From: Entomortierella parvispora | Taxonomy: Eukaryota > Mortierellomycota > Mortierellomycetes > Mortierellales > Mortierellaceae | DNA length: 64,000 bases | NCBI GenBank assembly: GCA_963573315.1 | Contig: OY752141.1 | Coordinates: forward strand, 1,054,001 to 1,118,000 | Reading direction: 5' to 3' | Shown here: positions 24,197-36,511 of the stretch, piece by piece | Numbering within the stretch: the stretch's first letter is position 1 | Layout of the letters: each line of letters begins with the position of its first letter | Program-made: the position numbers and the translations under genes | Notes under the pieces: generated by a model | What the model saw: the letters and a program-made list of their open reading frames with translations, nothing else | Told to the model about the DNA's origin: nothing | Databases searched by the model: none

Positions 24197-24245
24197 CGTC
24201 GTGAAGATAATCTGCAAAGAATGCAGATATTGCATCTTCACGACG
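24197..24245. repeat. Perfect 12-bp inverted repeat enclosing a second stem
   Basis: CGTCGTGAAGAT (24197-24208) pairs exactly with ATCTTCACGACG (24234-24245). Inside, TCTGCA (24211-24216) pairs with TGCAGA (24222-24227) around AAGAA. The transcript of either strand would form a 49-nt stem with two small internal loops. No gene is adjacent. Confidence 0.8.
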
Positions 24246-27200
24246 TCAATGCATGCTGCAACGTACGATGTGCAGACTACATAAACAGAGCTCTATGGTA
24301 GCCGAAACAAACAAGCATGCGCCATACCTTCCCTTCCTCTTCTCCCTCCAGCCTCTGCCCCTGCCCCTTGCTCCACACCTCGCACAGGAGACGGAGACAG
24401 CACGGAAAGAGAGGCGAGTGGAGAGAAATGGTTCGAGGCTCTTTGTGCGACTTTTTTTTTATTTTTTATTTTAAGGAATCCAGGACATCCGTTTGACAAA
24501 CCAAACATCCTGCAGCAATGGTGTACAGTAGGACGAACATGCTCCACACGCTGGATGGAGACAAAAAACAAATATCACGCCACTGCTACCGTTTTTGAAA
24601 AAAAAAGTCGCATGCCAAAGAGGAATCCTCGTCCACCCTTAGCAGAACATTCAAATCGTATCTGTTGATCCTTAAGAGAATCTATGTGAAATAGTACATG
24701 TTCATGTTCATGTTCATGTACACCACCAGCTGGGTGGCATGACGAAACAAACCAGAACTGGCTAATTCCCGAGTCAAACAACAGCAATCGCGAGTTACGT
24801 GCACATCAGCGTGTCAGTTAATCTTTACGCAAAAACAAACTCACATGTACTCTGCGCTATATATAATTTGCTGTCTGGTTCTCTCCTTGTACCGGCCCCA
24901 CATCTGTCCTTCTTCAAAAGGCAAAAGTGACCAAACAAAATGACAAAGAAGGTATGCTAATATGCAAACCGTTGCCCGCCAGGTGAAAAAGGGCGCGGGA
25001 ATGTAACACAAGCGGATGCATGGCCTGGGCGCTCAAGCGTGGAGCGAGAGGCACGCAAAAAAAGCTCAGAGATAGTCCCTGCCAAGTAGACAAGCCAATC
25101 GTGCACTTAGGGAATGGTTCATTCATCATCGGACGCGTCCCCGTCGATTTCACGCGTTTCAAGAAACAGCAGCAACCACAACAACATGTTGTCACTCCCT
25201 TTTCGCTCCTATATCACGCTCTTTGCCGATGCACGCGCATGGGTACCTTTTGTACTTTGTGTCCTTCAGCCAGGTTGTTTCCGGAGTGATGACGAGCCTG
25301 CATTGGATGTCATCAGCAGATTATCCAAAGAGTACAAGAAAGACAGATCCTACGATCTTTTCCTGTTATAACCCCACAAAAACAAGCCACAAATATACGC
25401 CATCGACCTTTCGGTGAGAGTCAGTCGATGTGCAACTGTCGGTCAGCTCCCGCCTCTTTTTCCTCCACTTTGCTAACCCAGGTCTGCGACTTTCTTAGTA
25501 ATATAAAATCACGAAGGTAATATCGAGCACCTGTTTGCACCATTGGGCTGGCATGCGCTTACTTTCAGTCAATACTTCATCTTCACAGGAATCAAAAGAC
25601 ACTGACTGTCACTGCCTCATCTTTGGTTGCACAGAGAGAGCTAGCGGACAACACCTATCCCCTGGTCAACTCAGTGGGGCTGAGAAAGTAAAAAAACAAA
25701 ACAGAAAAGCAACCGACGACTATTCATTCTCGGATGCAAACAACCAATGCGGCTCACTCCTCCAATTACTTGTCGCTTGTCCCCAGAGGGACTCTTTGAG
25801 CAGATCCTCTGGGGCGTATCTGTGTTGACATATGTCAACGACAGTCTTTAATCCACAAGGAGAATTCCGGACATCGCTCTCTCGGTGCTCTCTCGGAGCT
25901 CCAGTGAATTAAGAGTAAAAAAGGCCAAGAAAAATAGCCGGGCTAGTCAGTTTCTAGGGACTTGGAGCATGCAGCAGATTTGCCCTTGGAGTTGTGATAC
26001 TAACAAGCGCCTTTGAAGGCACCACGCTCCTTTTGGATAGAAGAAAGAACGAGCTGGGTAGTTAGGTTATTCGTGGTGTGCCTAGCCACCTTAGTCCAAT
26101 CTCAAAATGACGCGAGTAGCAAGGATTCCGAGGGACAATCATGCTGGCTGCTTGCGCTCGCCTGTACTGGAAGTGAAGCTGAAAGCCGCCCTTTTTGAGA
26201 ACCTCCGTATTTGTGCGAGACCGACGACGACAGCCAACACGGCTTTCGCTACAAATAGTATGGTACGAAAGACTTGCAACGATGAGGAGGATTGTTCAGA
26301 CGGCAATATTCTTCCACTGATCTCTCTCGCGCCTCTGTGAAGATCTCGACAGGTTCTACATGACAAGGGGACCCTCTCCCCATCCTATAATGCACAGACC
26401 CCCTCTGGCACCCGAGAAACCCTGAGTTAGGGGATATCGCCATCAGTTGCAAACACCATGTTACTGTCGGCTCTATGGATTGCACACTCGGAGGACCATG
26501 TTGTTGATCGATCTGAGAGTTCTTCTGCAAGGGGATTTGCATTTACGGTACTTTCATCTTGATTGGCAATGTGCATGCAATTCAGTCCTTCCGACTCTCT
26601 CTGTTTTTTGTTCCATCTCTTATCAACTACGTCGGAAGGGTTGCTAAATAAAAAAGGCCCCTCCTTGCATCATGATGAACTCCAGTCTGAAAGGCCCAGG
26701 CGCCAGATCCCAAAATCTAGAGACTTTCCTTTCAGTGTTGATCGTTGGCTCTCCCATAAATCAGGCCAATTGCCTCACTTTGGCCTACAGCGGCAAACAC
26801 AACAAATTGTGCTGATGTGAGGACTGGGAGGGTGTCGTTAACAAACAACATAAAACAAAGGTGTGGCAGAGCAACAAACTTCCTTTAAGTGAACAGGAGA
26901 AAGAGAAGGCGCGGGGGCATGGGGCCTGCTCCAAAAGAAGACGGGAGTAGCATAAAGTGAAGAGGGGGAGGCGAAAATTTTTGGAGAAATCTGGCCACGA
27001 ACATGTAATCCTCTTCACCCACAGTGCAACACGCGACTGTTGTCCATCCGTCGCGACTCTTTTTGTCTTTAGTCCCTTTGGGGTATTTTCTTTGGCTCTG
27101 TGAAGAGCAGGCGTGTGAGCGATTGGCCATCAATAGCGTGCAAACTCGGAAGGCAAGAGACAGAGCGGCCACATGCAATTGTAGCAACATGTCAAGATGG

Positions 27201-29030
27201 CTCCGTTTGCGTGATTTCTCGCTTCTCCCACCTCTGTACTTTCCTCTCCAAAGCAACTTTCCTACATGGCGGCACGCAATATCTTTGTAATCCTCGACTC
27301 ATGTCTATCAGTGTAACAATCCATACTCTACAATAACTGAAATATGGGACCCGGGCAGGCAACTCGATAAACTAAATTGTCGAGAGCACAGGGCATCGTG
27401 TACGGCACTGTGCATGCTCAGGGAGGAAATTGTCATCACCTTGACATGCTTGTCATGTGTACGAGGCAGCGACCACATTGGTGGTAGATCCCTTGTGACA
27501 TTGCTCAAAAGCCATAGAAGGAGGACAAATATCATTTTGTAGAGCATCTATCAATTGTAGACGGACCTGGGACTCGAGAGCCAGCATCGAGAATCACTTG
27601 ACAATGAGGCGAGGAATTCACCATCTTTGTAGTCTTGGCTCATGCAATTTTGCTTGCAGACTCTTTATGTGTACAGCACTGTACAGTATTATACTAGTTG
27701 CAACACTGCTTAGTACAGTACACAGAGGGTGCAGCTGCGCTGTTTTTGTAAATCGCGCCATTGTTGTATCATTGCTGGGATGTTCCCACACCTTCTCGTG
27801 GCCCATGTTTTCTTTATTTAACAGAGTACTGTATCTGCGAGGCTCATATTCGAGAATACTTGGCAAGACTCGATGACAGCCTCATTATTCATCCGCTCTA
27901 CGGAAACAGGCAAGGAAAGAGGGAGGGTGGGATGTTCACGGCGATCAAGACACATGGGCGAACAAGGCCTGAGCAGAGCGGTACCAGACTTAGCAAGGTT
28001 ACAACGGAACAGAGCGGAGCTGGGAGTACCGAGGACCGAAGGCCGACAATGATCGGGGAAGGAAGAACTCCTCATCAATAGCCTAGAACCTTCATGAAAG
28101 GTTGGCAGGAATAAGCTTCCTCTCTCTGGCGGAGGAAGTGGAGAAAGAAAGGACTGAAGAAGGATCGAAGGAACGTGCCTCGTTCTCAACATTGCTGATT
28201 TTGCCTGTTAAATATATCCCTCTCTTTTCTTCTCAAGCTCTCGGGTTTCCTGCAGCCAAGAACTTAGCACTTGCTCAAATATGAGCTGGCGCCCCCAAGT
28301 TCCACCAAAGACTCGTACGGTACAGACAGGGAGAGAGAGAGAAAAGGAAAGGGCACTCTCCCACAATGGCACATGCAAATCCATCACGGTGCCGGGCGTT
28401 CCCAATCAGCAAAGTCGTGAACCAAACCTGTTTACTCCTTCGATCCGCCAAGCGCCGTGTGAGTTTCCTTTAGTCAATATACTGTCACTGTATTAGTTCG
28501 GAGTCAATGCGATAAGTGTGGAGAGGGGTGGGGACAACGACGACGCGGTCTTTCACTCCAGTCAACGTAGTGTGTTTGCTGTGCCCCCTCGTCTCAGGAA
28601 GGGACCGTTTCAATCCAGGGGTTCTGGATGTCAGAATAGCAGTAAACCAAATCTCACCTGGGTCTTCATGTCCCTCCCTCCTCTTTTCTCCAACGGCTGT
28701 GAAGGTCACTGCACCAAGGAGTGTCTCACTGACAGAGAAAACAGAACTGACGAGGATCTCTTTTCTTTCCTCTGCATGTTTGTGGAGCGTTGCTGTGGCC
28801 GGTAGATAACAAACATAAACAAATTGAGATGTTTGGAGACCCTCCTTGGACCATGCAGGCAGGTCCATGGTTGCACCACGCCAAGGGGGCGTCACATAGC
28901 GCAATGGACGCCAGGAACCCAGACTACGGGCTGGTACATGTGGTTCCAGTTCGGTTGCACAATGGTTGCTGTCCCTCTGGACATGTGTCCGTCCCACGTG
29001 TCGGGAAGAGGTATGTGTCTCGTATTTCCC

Positions 29031-29033
<3 letters not shown>

Positions 29034-29065
<32 letters not shown>
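29034..29065. repeat. AG dinucleotide microsatellite
   Basis: Sixteen uninterrupted AG units in the gene-free region. Confidence 0.9.
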
Positions 29066-29069
<4 letters not shown>

Positions 29070-31199
29070 CTCAGGAGACCTTTTTGTTCCGATGGTGGTG
29101 ACAGAGCTGATAATGACGACTACGGTCCGCTGGACTTTTTTTGAATTGTTTCAAGGGATCCCTTGCTGATCCCCTTCGGAGTCCTGGCGTTGTGGGCCAC
29201 GGACAGTTCGGGGTGTTCTTGTTCTATCCAGCGAACAGTTAGGTTAGGAGTAAGAGAAGCGAAGGGGGGGCCAGGACGACGACGAGGGGGAAGATCCCTC
29301 GGTGCCCCCTTGTTGTTGCTTCCGTGCACTAAGGGGAAGGTTGCAAGCAGATCAAGAAAAAAAAAAACAGACCAGGCAGCAGCGGGCGGACCATTCTCCT
29401 GAATCTGCACCTCTGACACGTGAAAGCCTAATCTGCTTCTATTCAGCGATTGAATCGAGGCGACAGTGATCTGAGCGCGAATTTCAGTCACCAAGAAAAA
29501 GAGAAAAAGGTCGTGCACGCACAATACAAACAAAACGTCTTTTTTAGTTGATATCGCTTTATTTCTCGTCTTGTTCAATTGCAAGAGGGGGATCTGGAAA
29601 TGAATTGGAGTGAATACCAGCCTCAGAGCAGGACAAGAAGAGCAAAAGAAGACGGAGGGCGGTGGAGCGGCTGGAGCCAGCCTCTCCTGGACACACGTTG
29701 TGAGTCTATTCTGCCTATCCATGGCACCTTTCCTTCACCTCTTTCCACGAAGACCGGAATGGCCCTGCAGGAATGGTGGGAGACAATGGTCTCATGTCCT
29801 GGAGAAAGAAGCAAACGTGCCGAGGACGTGCCAGCGCCGATCTTTGGACAGTTTTTATCCTCACTATCTGTCTCCAATAGTTTGAAACCAAATGAGCAGC
29901 AAACAGGAATAAAAATGAAAGAAAACAGCCAGCCTCACAGACACGGGTATCTTTGCCTTCCCCTTGTCAGATGAGTCGAGTGACAGCATCGTGGCAACAT
30001 GCCGAATTGCGACCCACGGAGCCACCTCTCTGACACGCTGCTCCTCCATCTTCGTCCTCCGCCTGCTCGCAACTGATTCTGGACACGCTATTTTGTTCCA
30101 AGGGCGATCAAACACAATAGAAAAAGACCCTGGTCGAGTGTTCATGTCATTCGTGCTCAACTGGGCCCAGCGTGAAAAAAAGGAGTGCAGCAGGATGGCT
30201 CCAGAGAAGACACAGACTCCGTCCACAATATCGTGTTGTGGCCGACATGTGTCAGTCAAGTCCTCACTCTTTTCCACTGACTTACAGGGCATTCGCTCCA
30301 CCATTGGAGCCAGGCGAGGTAAAAGCAGAGGAAAACTCTGTAGGGCACCATTCGATTCTCTTACCTATCCCCCCTGCTCGGTGTCGTGGTACACTAGCTT
30401 TGTATCCCTTCGGGTGCGCGAAGAATGAAGTTTGGATGGTTAACATCAATTTCTTTCATCAAAGGGGAGGGGGAGGAGGCATATCATCGACGTCCTCTTG
30501 CTCTTTTCATCATTCTTGATCTAGTCCATCCAGCACTGATGAAAGAAACAAAACAGTGATGTGGTTGTCGTTCACCAAGTTATCCTCCCTGTTGATTTGC
30601 TTGTTGTCTATTCACATCCCCCCTTGCTCGGAAGGTATTTGGCTGATTATCTCGGATGGTGATGATCATTTTTAGACATTGCATGGTGTGGAACAAGAGC
30701 GATAACAGGACCCCAAGACAGGACCATTGAGGCAGCACCAACCTCGGCGTGAGTGGGCCCTTCAGAGAGGTGCTGGTGGGGTGGGCAGCAGTGGGCGAGC
30801 GCAGACAAAAGTGCGAGCAGGGATTTGCTTTCCCATGCTGATACGTCTTTTTCAGTGTCATTCAAAAAGTGGCGGTTTATTATTTTATTCTGATATGGTT
30901 TCCTTATCTCGAGGGAGGCAACACAGGGTGGGCAATCCGTCTTGCCAGTTTCTCCTCCCTCTTGGTCATTCCACGGCGTGGAGCACAGCTTCGGCCGGTT
31001 CTTTGGTTCCAACAGTGTCCAGTCTTCCGACTCAATGAACCAGCATTGAATCGAGCGATGATACAATATTGCTATTCAATGGCCTATCTCTCATCCCACT
31101 CACTGTCTCTCGCAAACATATGAAATAGTCTTCGACTCCAAGAAAAGCATGGGGAACGGGGCAAGGACCATGTCCCCTTCCCATCCCTCTTCTCGGCCT

Positions 31200-32764
31200 G
31201 CCCTATAAAAGGACATCGTTCCCCCCATGGCCTCGCCTCTCTTCTGGCTGCTCCCCTTTTTCTCTTCTCTCGCTTTTCTTTTTCCTGGTGCTCCTGCCGC
31301 TCCATCCATCCTTCCCTCTATCTTTTTATCTTTTCCTCTCTTTCTTCTTTCTCCACCTCGCCTCCTCCCCCTCCTCCTTTCGATCGCTTCTCTGCTGGCT
31401 TGCTCCGTCTTTTACATTCGTCGAGCACAACAGCAATCAGCTTTCCCTTTCTTTCCTTTCTTGTTTGCATTCCCCTTGTTCATTCAGTCGATTGCTTTCA
31501 TTCCCTCCTCCGTTACGATCTACTTTGGTAAGTGTGATACTCCTTCCCCCCAATTTTATATTGCTTTTACCTCTGTGTGGTACACAGCTGCACTCAAGAC
31601 TCAGCCATGCCATGACCCCCTCTCCTACGGACCGGTTCGCGTTTACCCTCGTCCATGGTCCTATCCTCTTTTCCCCCAACACATGTTTCATAGTGTTTTA
31701 TCTCGGTGTGTTTCTGGGCCTTTTGACTTTTTAGTGTTTTTGCTCTTATTTTTTCTTTCTCTGTTCAATAACAAATCGACTGTTGAGCGAGCCAAACGCA
31801 GAAGACATGGTCAGGGCACATCCAGACAAAGGGTTCACACGCAGGCTGCAGCTAGTGTGCAGCAGGGCATGCCCACAAAGCATTGGTTACCATTTGTTGA
31901 TGCAATGGGTGGATATCGTTGTGCTATTGGCCTATTGATTTGCAACACCTTTGTCTTCCAAGTTGGGCACGGTTGGCTCTTCTTTTTTCTTTCTATTCCC
32001 TGGCTATCTATCGATCTTTCATTTCCCAACGTGCCGGAAGTGTTCCCAGAGCGTGTACATCATGTACATGCAACCCACAGTCTTTCTCCACACTTCCCAG
32101 TTCCGACTCCAAAACAACAGTCTACCATCTGTTGTTCTTTATGAACACAAACAACACTCTTGGCTAGTTCCCAACGGTTATTTTTGACGCTGTGGTGTGC
32201 TTTGTGCCTTTTCTCCGTTTTCTTTTGTCTCGTTTTGTTCTGTTGAAAAAAGCTACGCGGCAGAGCAGAAAGACGAGGGACGAGGAAAGCCTTCAGGTGG
32301 ATTGTATTTGTTTCAATCTCGCGCTTGCCATCAGTCCAGCTAAGCCAGCAGCAAACGTACGCAAACGAATGGGATTGCGCATGGGCGGCTTGTCGGTTGT
32401 ACTCTCGGTCACCCCGACTCGAATCGATGTCAGCAAATCGCCCCCTGTTCCTTCCCTCCCTCTCTCTCTTTCCCCCCTTTGATGACCGTGGGTCTGTTCA
32501 TGCTCCGTGCTCGTTCGTTCGTTCGCTCATTCCCTCTCCCGCTCGTTCACACATGATTGCAGCGTATCTGAACCCTGCTAGGCAATTGCTCCTCTTTTTC
32601 CTTTCCTCATCTCTTTCCCTCTTTTTGTTCTCTGTTCTCTCGAGCACCCCTCTTCAAACAATCACTCCTCGCTCGTTACTGCCTCTTTCAGTCGTATCTA
32701 CGCATACTATCTTACTCACACGCCAACCCATCCTTTCCAACTTTTGTCGACTTAGCCAGCCATA
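31200..32764 (+). promoter_or_regulatory. TATA promoter and long pyrimidine-rich leader of the perilipin gene
   Basis: CTATAAAAGG at 31203-31212 is the clearest TATA box in the window. From about 31240 the plus strand becomes heavily C/T-rich. A strong donor GGTAAGTGTG lies at 31527-31536, and an acceptor CTTAG ends at 32755, nine bases before the perilipin ATG at 32765. I infer a 5' UTR exon of about 290 nt and a leader intron of about 1.2 kb. The open frame at 31227-32144 (Phe/Leu/Ser/Pro-rich) is a by-product of the C/T bias. A second start site nearer 32700 is possible. Confidence 0.55.
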
Positions 32765-34318
32765 ATGACCAGTAAGCGAAACAACAAGGCCAAGGCCACT
32801 CGCTACACCGTGGCCCCTCAGACCGTTGCCCGTCACAACTCTTCCGACTCTGAGGATTCAGATGTCGAAGACCGCTCCCACTCTCGCACGTCGACCTCAT
32901 CTGTCGAAGACGACCAGGTCAAGTTGAACGGCAATGGTGTCCACGCTCAGAAGGGAGCTGTCTCTGCAACCTTCATTTCCCGTGTGAGCTCCATCCCCGT
33001 AATCCACGATGGTTTCTCGACTCTTCACTCCTATGCCAAGGACAACAAGTACAGTCGCTACGCACTCGACACTGCTGGATCTGCTGTCGAGACTGTTAAC
33101 AAGTACACTGAGAGCTACCAGAGCCGTCTTCAACCCCATCTTCAACCCCACATCTCCAAAGTCGACCAGCTTGCCACAAAGTCTCTCGACATTTTGGAGA
33201 ACCGCTTCCCTATCGTCACCAAGCCCACGGCCGAGATTGTGACCCAGGTCAAGAAGCCCTACGTGTACGTTGAGGAGTCATCCAAGAATGCCTATACCCA
33301 GATCCAGTCGACGATTGATACCCGCGTTACTACCCCTGTCAAGGCTATGACCTCTAGCATCGCCTCCACGGCCGCATCGACTCGCGACCAGATCACCACG
33401 GTTGCCACCTCGACCCGCGACCAGATCACCACGGCTGCCACCTCAACCCGCGACCAGATCGCCACTGCGGCCACCTCGACCCGCGATCAGATCACTACCG
33501 CGGCCACCTCGACAGCCACGACGATTGCTACCTCGGTCAACACCCGTGCCACCCCATTGGTCAATGGACTCGAGAGCATCGTCAACAAGATCTTGCCCGC
33601 TGATGCTGATACCAAGACCGAAGAAACCACCGCTGTCCAGAGCAACCAGGCTATTCGCGTCGTTGATCTCGGTCGCTCCGTCTCCCTCCGCGTTTCGCGC
33701 CGAGTTAGTGTCGCAGTCTCTCCTGTGACAAAACAGGCCCAGGAGTTGCGCGCCGCTGCTGAGAAGAACACTGTCGTGGTCAAGTCCAAGGACCAGATCC
33801 AGGCCTTGAACGTCCGCCTAACGGCTTTGTTGGAAAGCCTTCGTGTACACACCAAGGAGCTCCAGGAGAATGTCCAGAAGGCTCCTCGTGAGGCTTCGAG
33901 CAGGGTCCAGACCCGCGTCTCGGAATTGAGCACCAAGGTCCTTGCCGAGGTTGACTCTTTGTCTTTGTACCTGAAGGAGCATAGCCCAGCTTTGCCCGAG
34001 TATGTCCAACTCCGTCTCACGCCTTTGGTGACGTTTGTGAACGACCGTTATGTGATTGTGAAGAGCGAGATTGTGAAGAAGGACGTGTCTGCGGTCCAGA
34101 AGGCCCGCAACATTTTGCACTTGACCACCGAAGAGACCCTCCCTATCTTGCAGAACGCTGCCAAGGATGTCCGTGATTCCTTGGTCGGTTACCAGGTTAA
34201 GGTCCAGGAGTCCATTCATAAGGGCTTTGTCAAGGTCCAGGAGGTTAACTCTTCAGTGCATTTGGCAGCTCATCGTTCCTACCACAATGTGCGAATTATT
34301 CTTGTCGGATCAAAGTAG
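32765..34318 (+). CDS. Perilipin-like lipid-droplet coat protein
   Basis: Uninterrupted frame of 517 residues. After a polar Ser/Asp-rich N-terminus (about 1-75) comes the PAT-like signature FISRVSSIPVIHDGFSTL, then YAKDNKYSRYALDTAGSAVETVNKY and VDQLATKSLDILENRFPIV, as in perilipin family members from fungi such as MPL1. The family coats lipid droplets and limits lipase access. Residues about 205-248 are four tandem 11-residue repeats of the form STRDQITTAAT, the kind of 11-mer that forms an amphipathic helix on the droplet surface. The C-terminal half is predicted helical with many Val/Gln/Glu heptads. The ATG context CCATAATGACC is acceptable and follows an intron acceptor. A C/T-rich leader suggests strong expression. 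Such a gene fits a fat-storing fungus. Confidence 0.85.
   Translation: MTSKRNNKAKATRYTVAPQTVARHNSSDSEDSDVEDRSHSRTSTSSVEDDQVKLNGNGVHAQKGAVSATFISRVSSIPVIHDGFSTLHSYAKDNKYSRYALDTAGSAVETVNKYTESYQSRLQPHLQPHISKVDQLATKSLDILENRFPIVTKPTAEIVTQVKKPYVYVEESSKNAYTQIQSTIDTRVTTPVKAMTSSIASTAASTRDQITTVATSTRDQITTAATSTRDQIATAATSTRDQITTAATSTATTIATSVNTRATPLVNGLESIVNKILPADADTKTEETTAVQSNQAIRVVDLGRSVSLRVSRRVSVAVSPVTKQAQELRAAAEKNTVVVKSKDQIQALNVRLTALLESLRVHTKELQENVQKAPREASSRVQTRVSELSTKVLAEVDSLSLYLKEHSPALPEYVQLRLTPLVTFVNDRYVIVKSEIVKKDVSAVQKARNILHLTTEETLPILQNAAKDVRDSLVGYQVKVQESIHKGFVKVQEVNSSVHLAAHRSYHNVRIILVGSK
33377..33508 (+). repeat. Four 33-bp coding repeats (11-residue units)
   Basis: Units start at 33377, 33410, 33443 and 33476. 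Each codes an STRDQITTAAT-like 11-mer, and they differ at single bases only. The next unit (STATTIATSVN) is degenerate. The high DNA identity implies recent expansion or conversion. Confidence 0.9.
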
Positions 34319-35736
34319 ACTTTTTTTTTTATTTTTCGTTCCAAAAAAAAAAGAGATTATTGTTTTCCAGCGACGGGCTATTCCCCTCCTTCCTTCCTCA
34401 TTCACATTGTCATTATAAACCTCACGAACCATTTGCACTATGTCATTGTGTATTTTTGTTGATGTTGATGTCTCTCCTTTGGTCTCTGCTTCGCACACTC
34501 ACAAACGCGGGAAGGGACCGCGGGAAGACGTGAGCTGGTCCACCCAACAGTTATCAATGCCAGAGATCGGCGCGCGCGGTGATTTTTTTATTTTTTTTTT
34601 TTTGGTTGCGCGCAACACTTTTGAAATTGATTTATCTCGGCTCCTCAAGAACCCAAAGGATCCTTCCTACGGTACCTTGTTGGTTTGGAGAGCAAATCGG
34701 GGCGTGAGCAGCGAGAAGCCAAGAAAAAGCGAAAGTCATGTGACTGGCACGTCCGCTCGTGCATGTATTTAATTTTTTGGACATGGGATTGTCCGTCTCT
34801 CATCTCTCAACTGTCAGGACGTACCCCGAGCCCATCTTCCGCTGCGAACCAACTTCCCCGTAGGTACCACTGTCTCTCTGTTGCCCATATTTCTGGTACA
34901 GCTGTTTTCCTGGACAATGGACAAGATTCTGTTTTTCTTTGCCAGAGCTGGGACGAGAACAACCACATTGATGAGGATAACCACACTCATGGAGTTTTTT
35001 TCAGGAGACATGCATCATTCCTTCTCATGTCCGCATCAGCGTTGCGTGGTTGATGTCCTCCTCCTCTCCTATTCATTCATAGGAGGGGAACGACGAGCAC
35101 GCGCGGCAAGTGAACATTCCTGACCTGTTTCATATTCTGGAGAATGACGCGGTCGACTCCCACCACTCTGTATATCCCCTCATTCCTTTCTCATGAGTCC
35201 TCGTCGTGCTTGTGAGCGGGGTGAACGGCACTAGGGCTTCTCGTATTCCTTTACATTCCAAGAGGCAACACGAAGGAAAAGGCCAAGGAACCCAAAAGAT
35301 TGTCGTTGGTTCACCCGAAGCTTGCTGTTGCACTGTTTCCTCTCCCTCCTTTCTCCTTTTTATGTGAACGAGGAGGAGGACCCAATTTAACGATCATGTG
35401 CAAAAAAAGGGAGAGTGATGAAGAAGGCTCTTATTTGGCGATTGAGGAGATCTGAGCTACCTTGTTATCTTTCTTGTGCCAAGACCAGCATTTGGTAGCC
35501 GGCAAGCAATTGCTCCTGTCGTGATCCTTGTAAAGCGCCTTGGTTGCCCTTGATGCTTTTCATGGGTCGTCCATCAGAGCCAAGAGCTTCCTCAGGTCTT
35601 TTTATTTATTGTTTCCAAGAAACTAACTGTTTTTTTTTTTTTTTTTTGCTTTTCATTTCAAAGACACACCCAAGGAACGATCGACGATATCACACAAATA
35701 CCCAATCCTTTTCTCCTGAAAACAATAGCGACAACC
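34319..35736. other. Intergenic, no gene seen
   Basis: 3' flank of the perilipin gene with T/A runs at 34320-34352, then sequence with no recognisable gene, then the promoter of the dynein light chain gene with a T-run at 35630-35647. Confidence 0.45.
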
Positions 35737-36150
<414 letters not shown>

Positions 36151-36511
36151 GAGTGTTTACCCAGTTTGCCCAAACCTGCAGGCGCCATATATCAACCTTT
36201 TTTTCTGACTTTCTTCACCTCTCTCCGTCCCGAATAAAACAACCCATCTTGCCCTAATTCGCTGTGTTATTGTGCCCAGAGACGTCTGCGATCCTGGTGA
36301 TTACCTCCCCCACCTCTGTCTATCTGACGGACAAGACTGCATGAAAATTCAATATATATTTGTCTGTTGTGCTGACTGGTAAGCTCAGATTCTATAGGGT
36401 AATGAGTCGACGTGTCGGCGTTCGTGTTGTTTTGCTGCATGAGAGGGATGCCATGATTGAGAGAGAGTCCTAGTGTCCTAGAGTCCTAGAGATAAAATCC
36501 TCCTTCTATCC
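36151..36511. other. Intergenic between two 3' ends
   Basis: Converging 3' flanks of the LC8 and uL23m genes. AATAAA lies at about 36234-36239 for LC8. A short GTCCTAGA triplication lies near 36468-36490. No gene seen. Confidence 0.45.

Larger units (their letters stand above)
23413..31199. other. 7.8-kb region without a recognisable gene
   Basis: Both strands carry many short frames, none longer than about 200 codons, and none has a recognisable family, a convincing start context or matching splice junctions. Local items are: a long hairpin at 24197-24245; a TTCATG tandem repeat near 24698-24719; a TATATAA at about 24859-24865 not followed by a coding region; a GA microsatellite at 29034-29065; and a self-complementary TGTACAG/CTGTAC cluster near 27667-27725. 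A long non-coding transcript, or a gene too divergent for me to see, cannot be excluded. Confidence 0.45.

Noticed and set aside
28485-28997. A 170-codon minus-strand frame in the gene-poor region
   Set aside because: No recognisable motif, and overlapping frames of equal quality occur on the other strand.
31227-32144. A 305-codon open frame rich in Phe, Leu, Ser and Pro
   Set aside because: It follows the C/T bias of the perilipin leader, contains a strong intron donor, has no domain, and ends in unrelated sequence.
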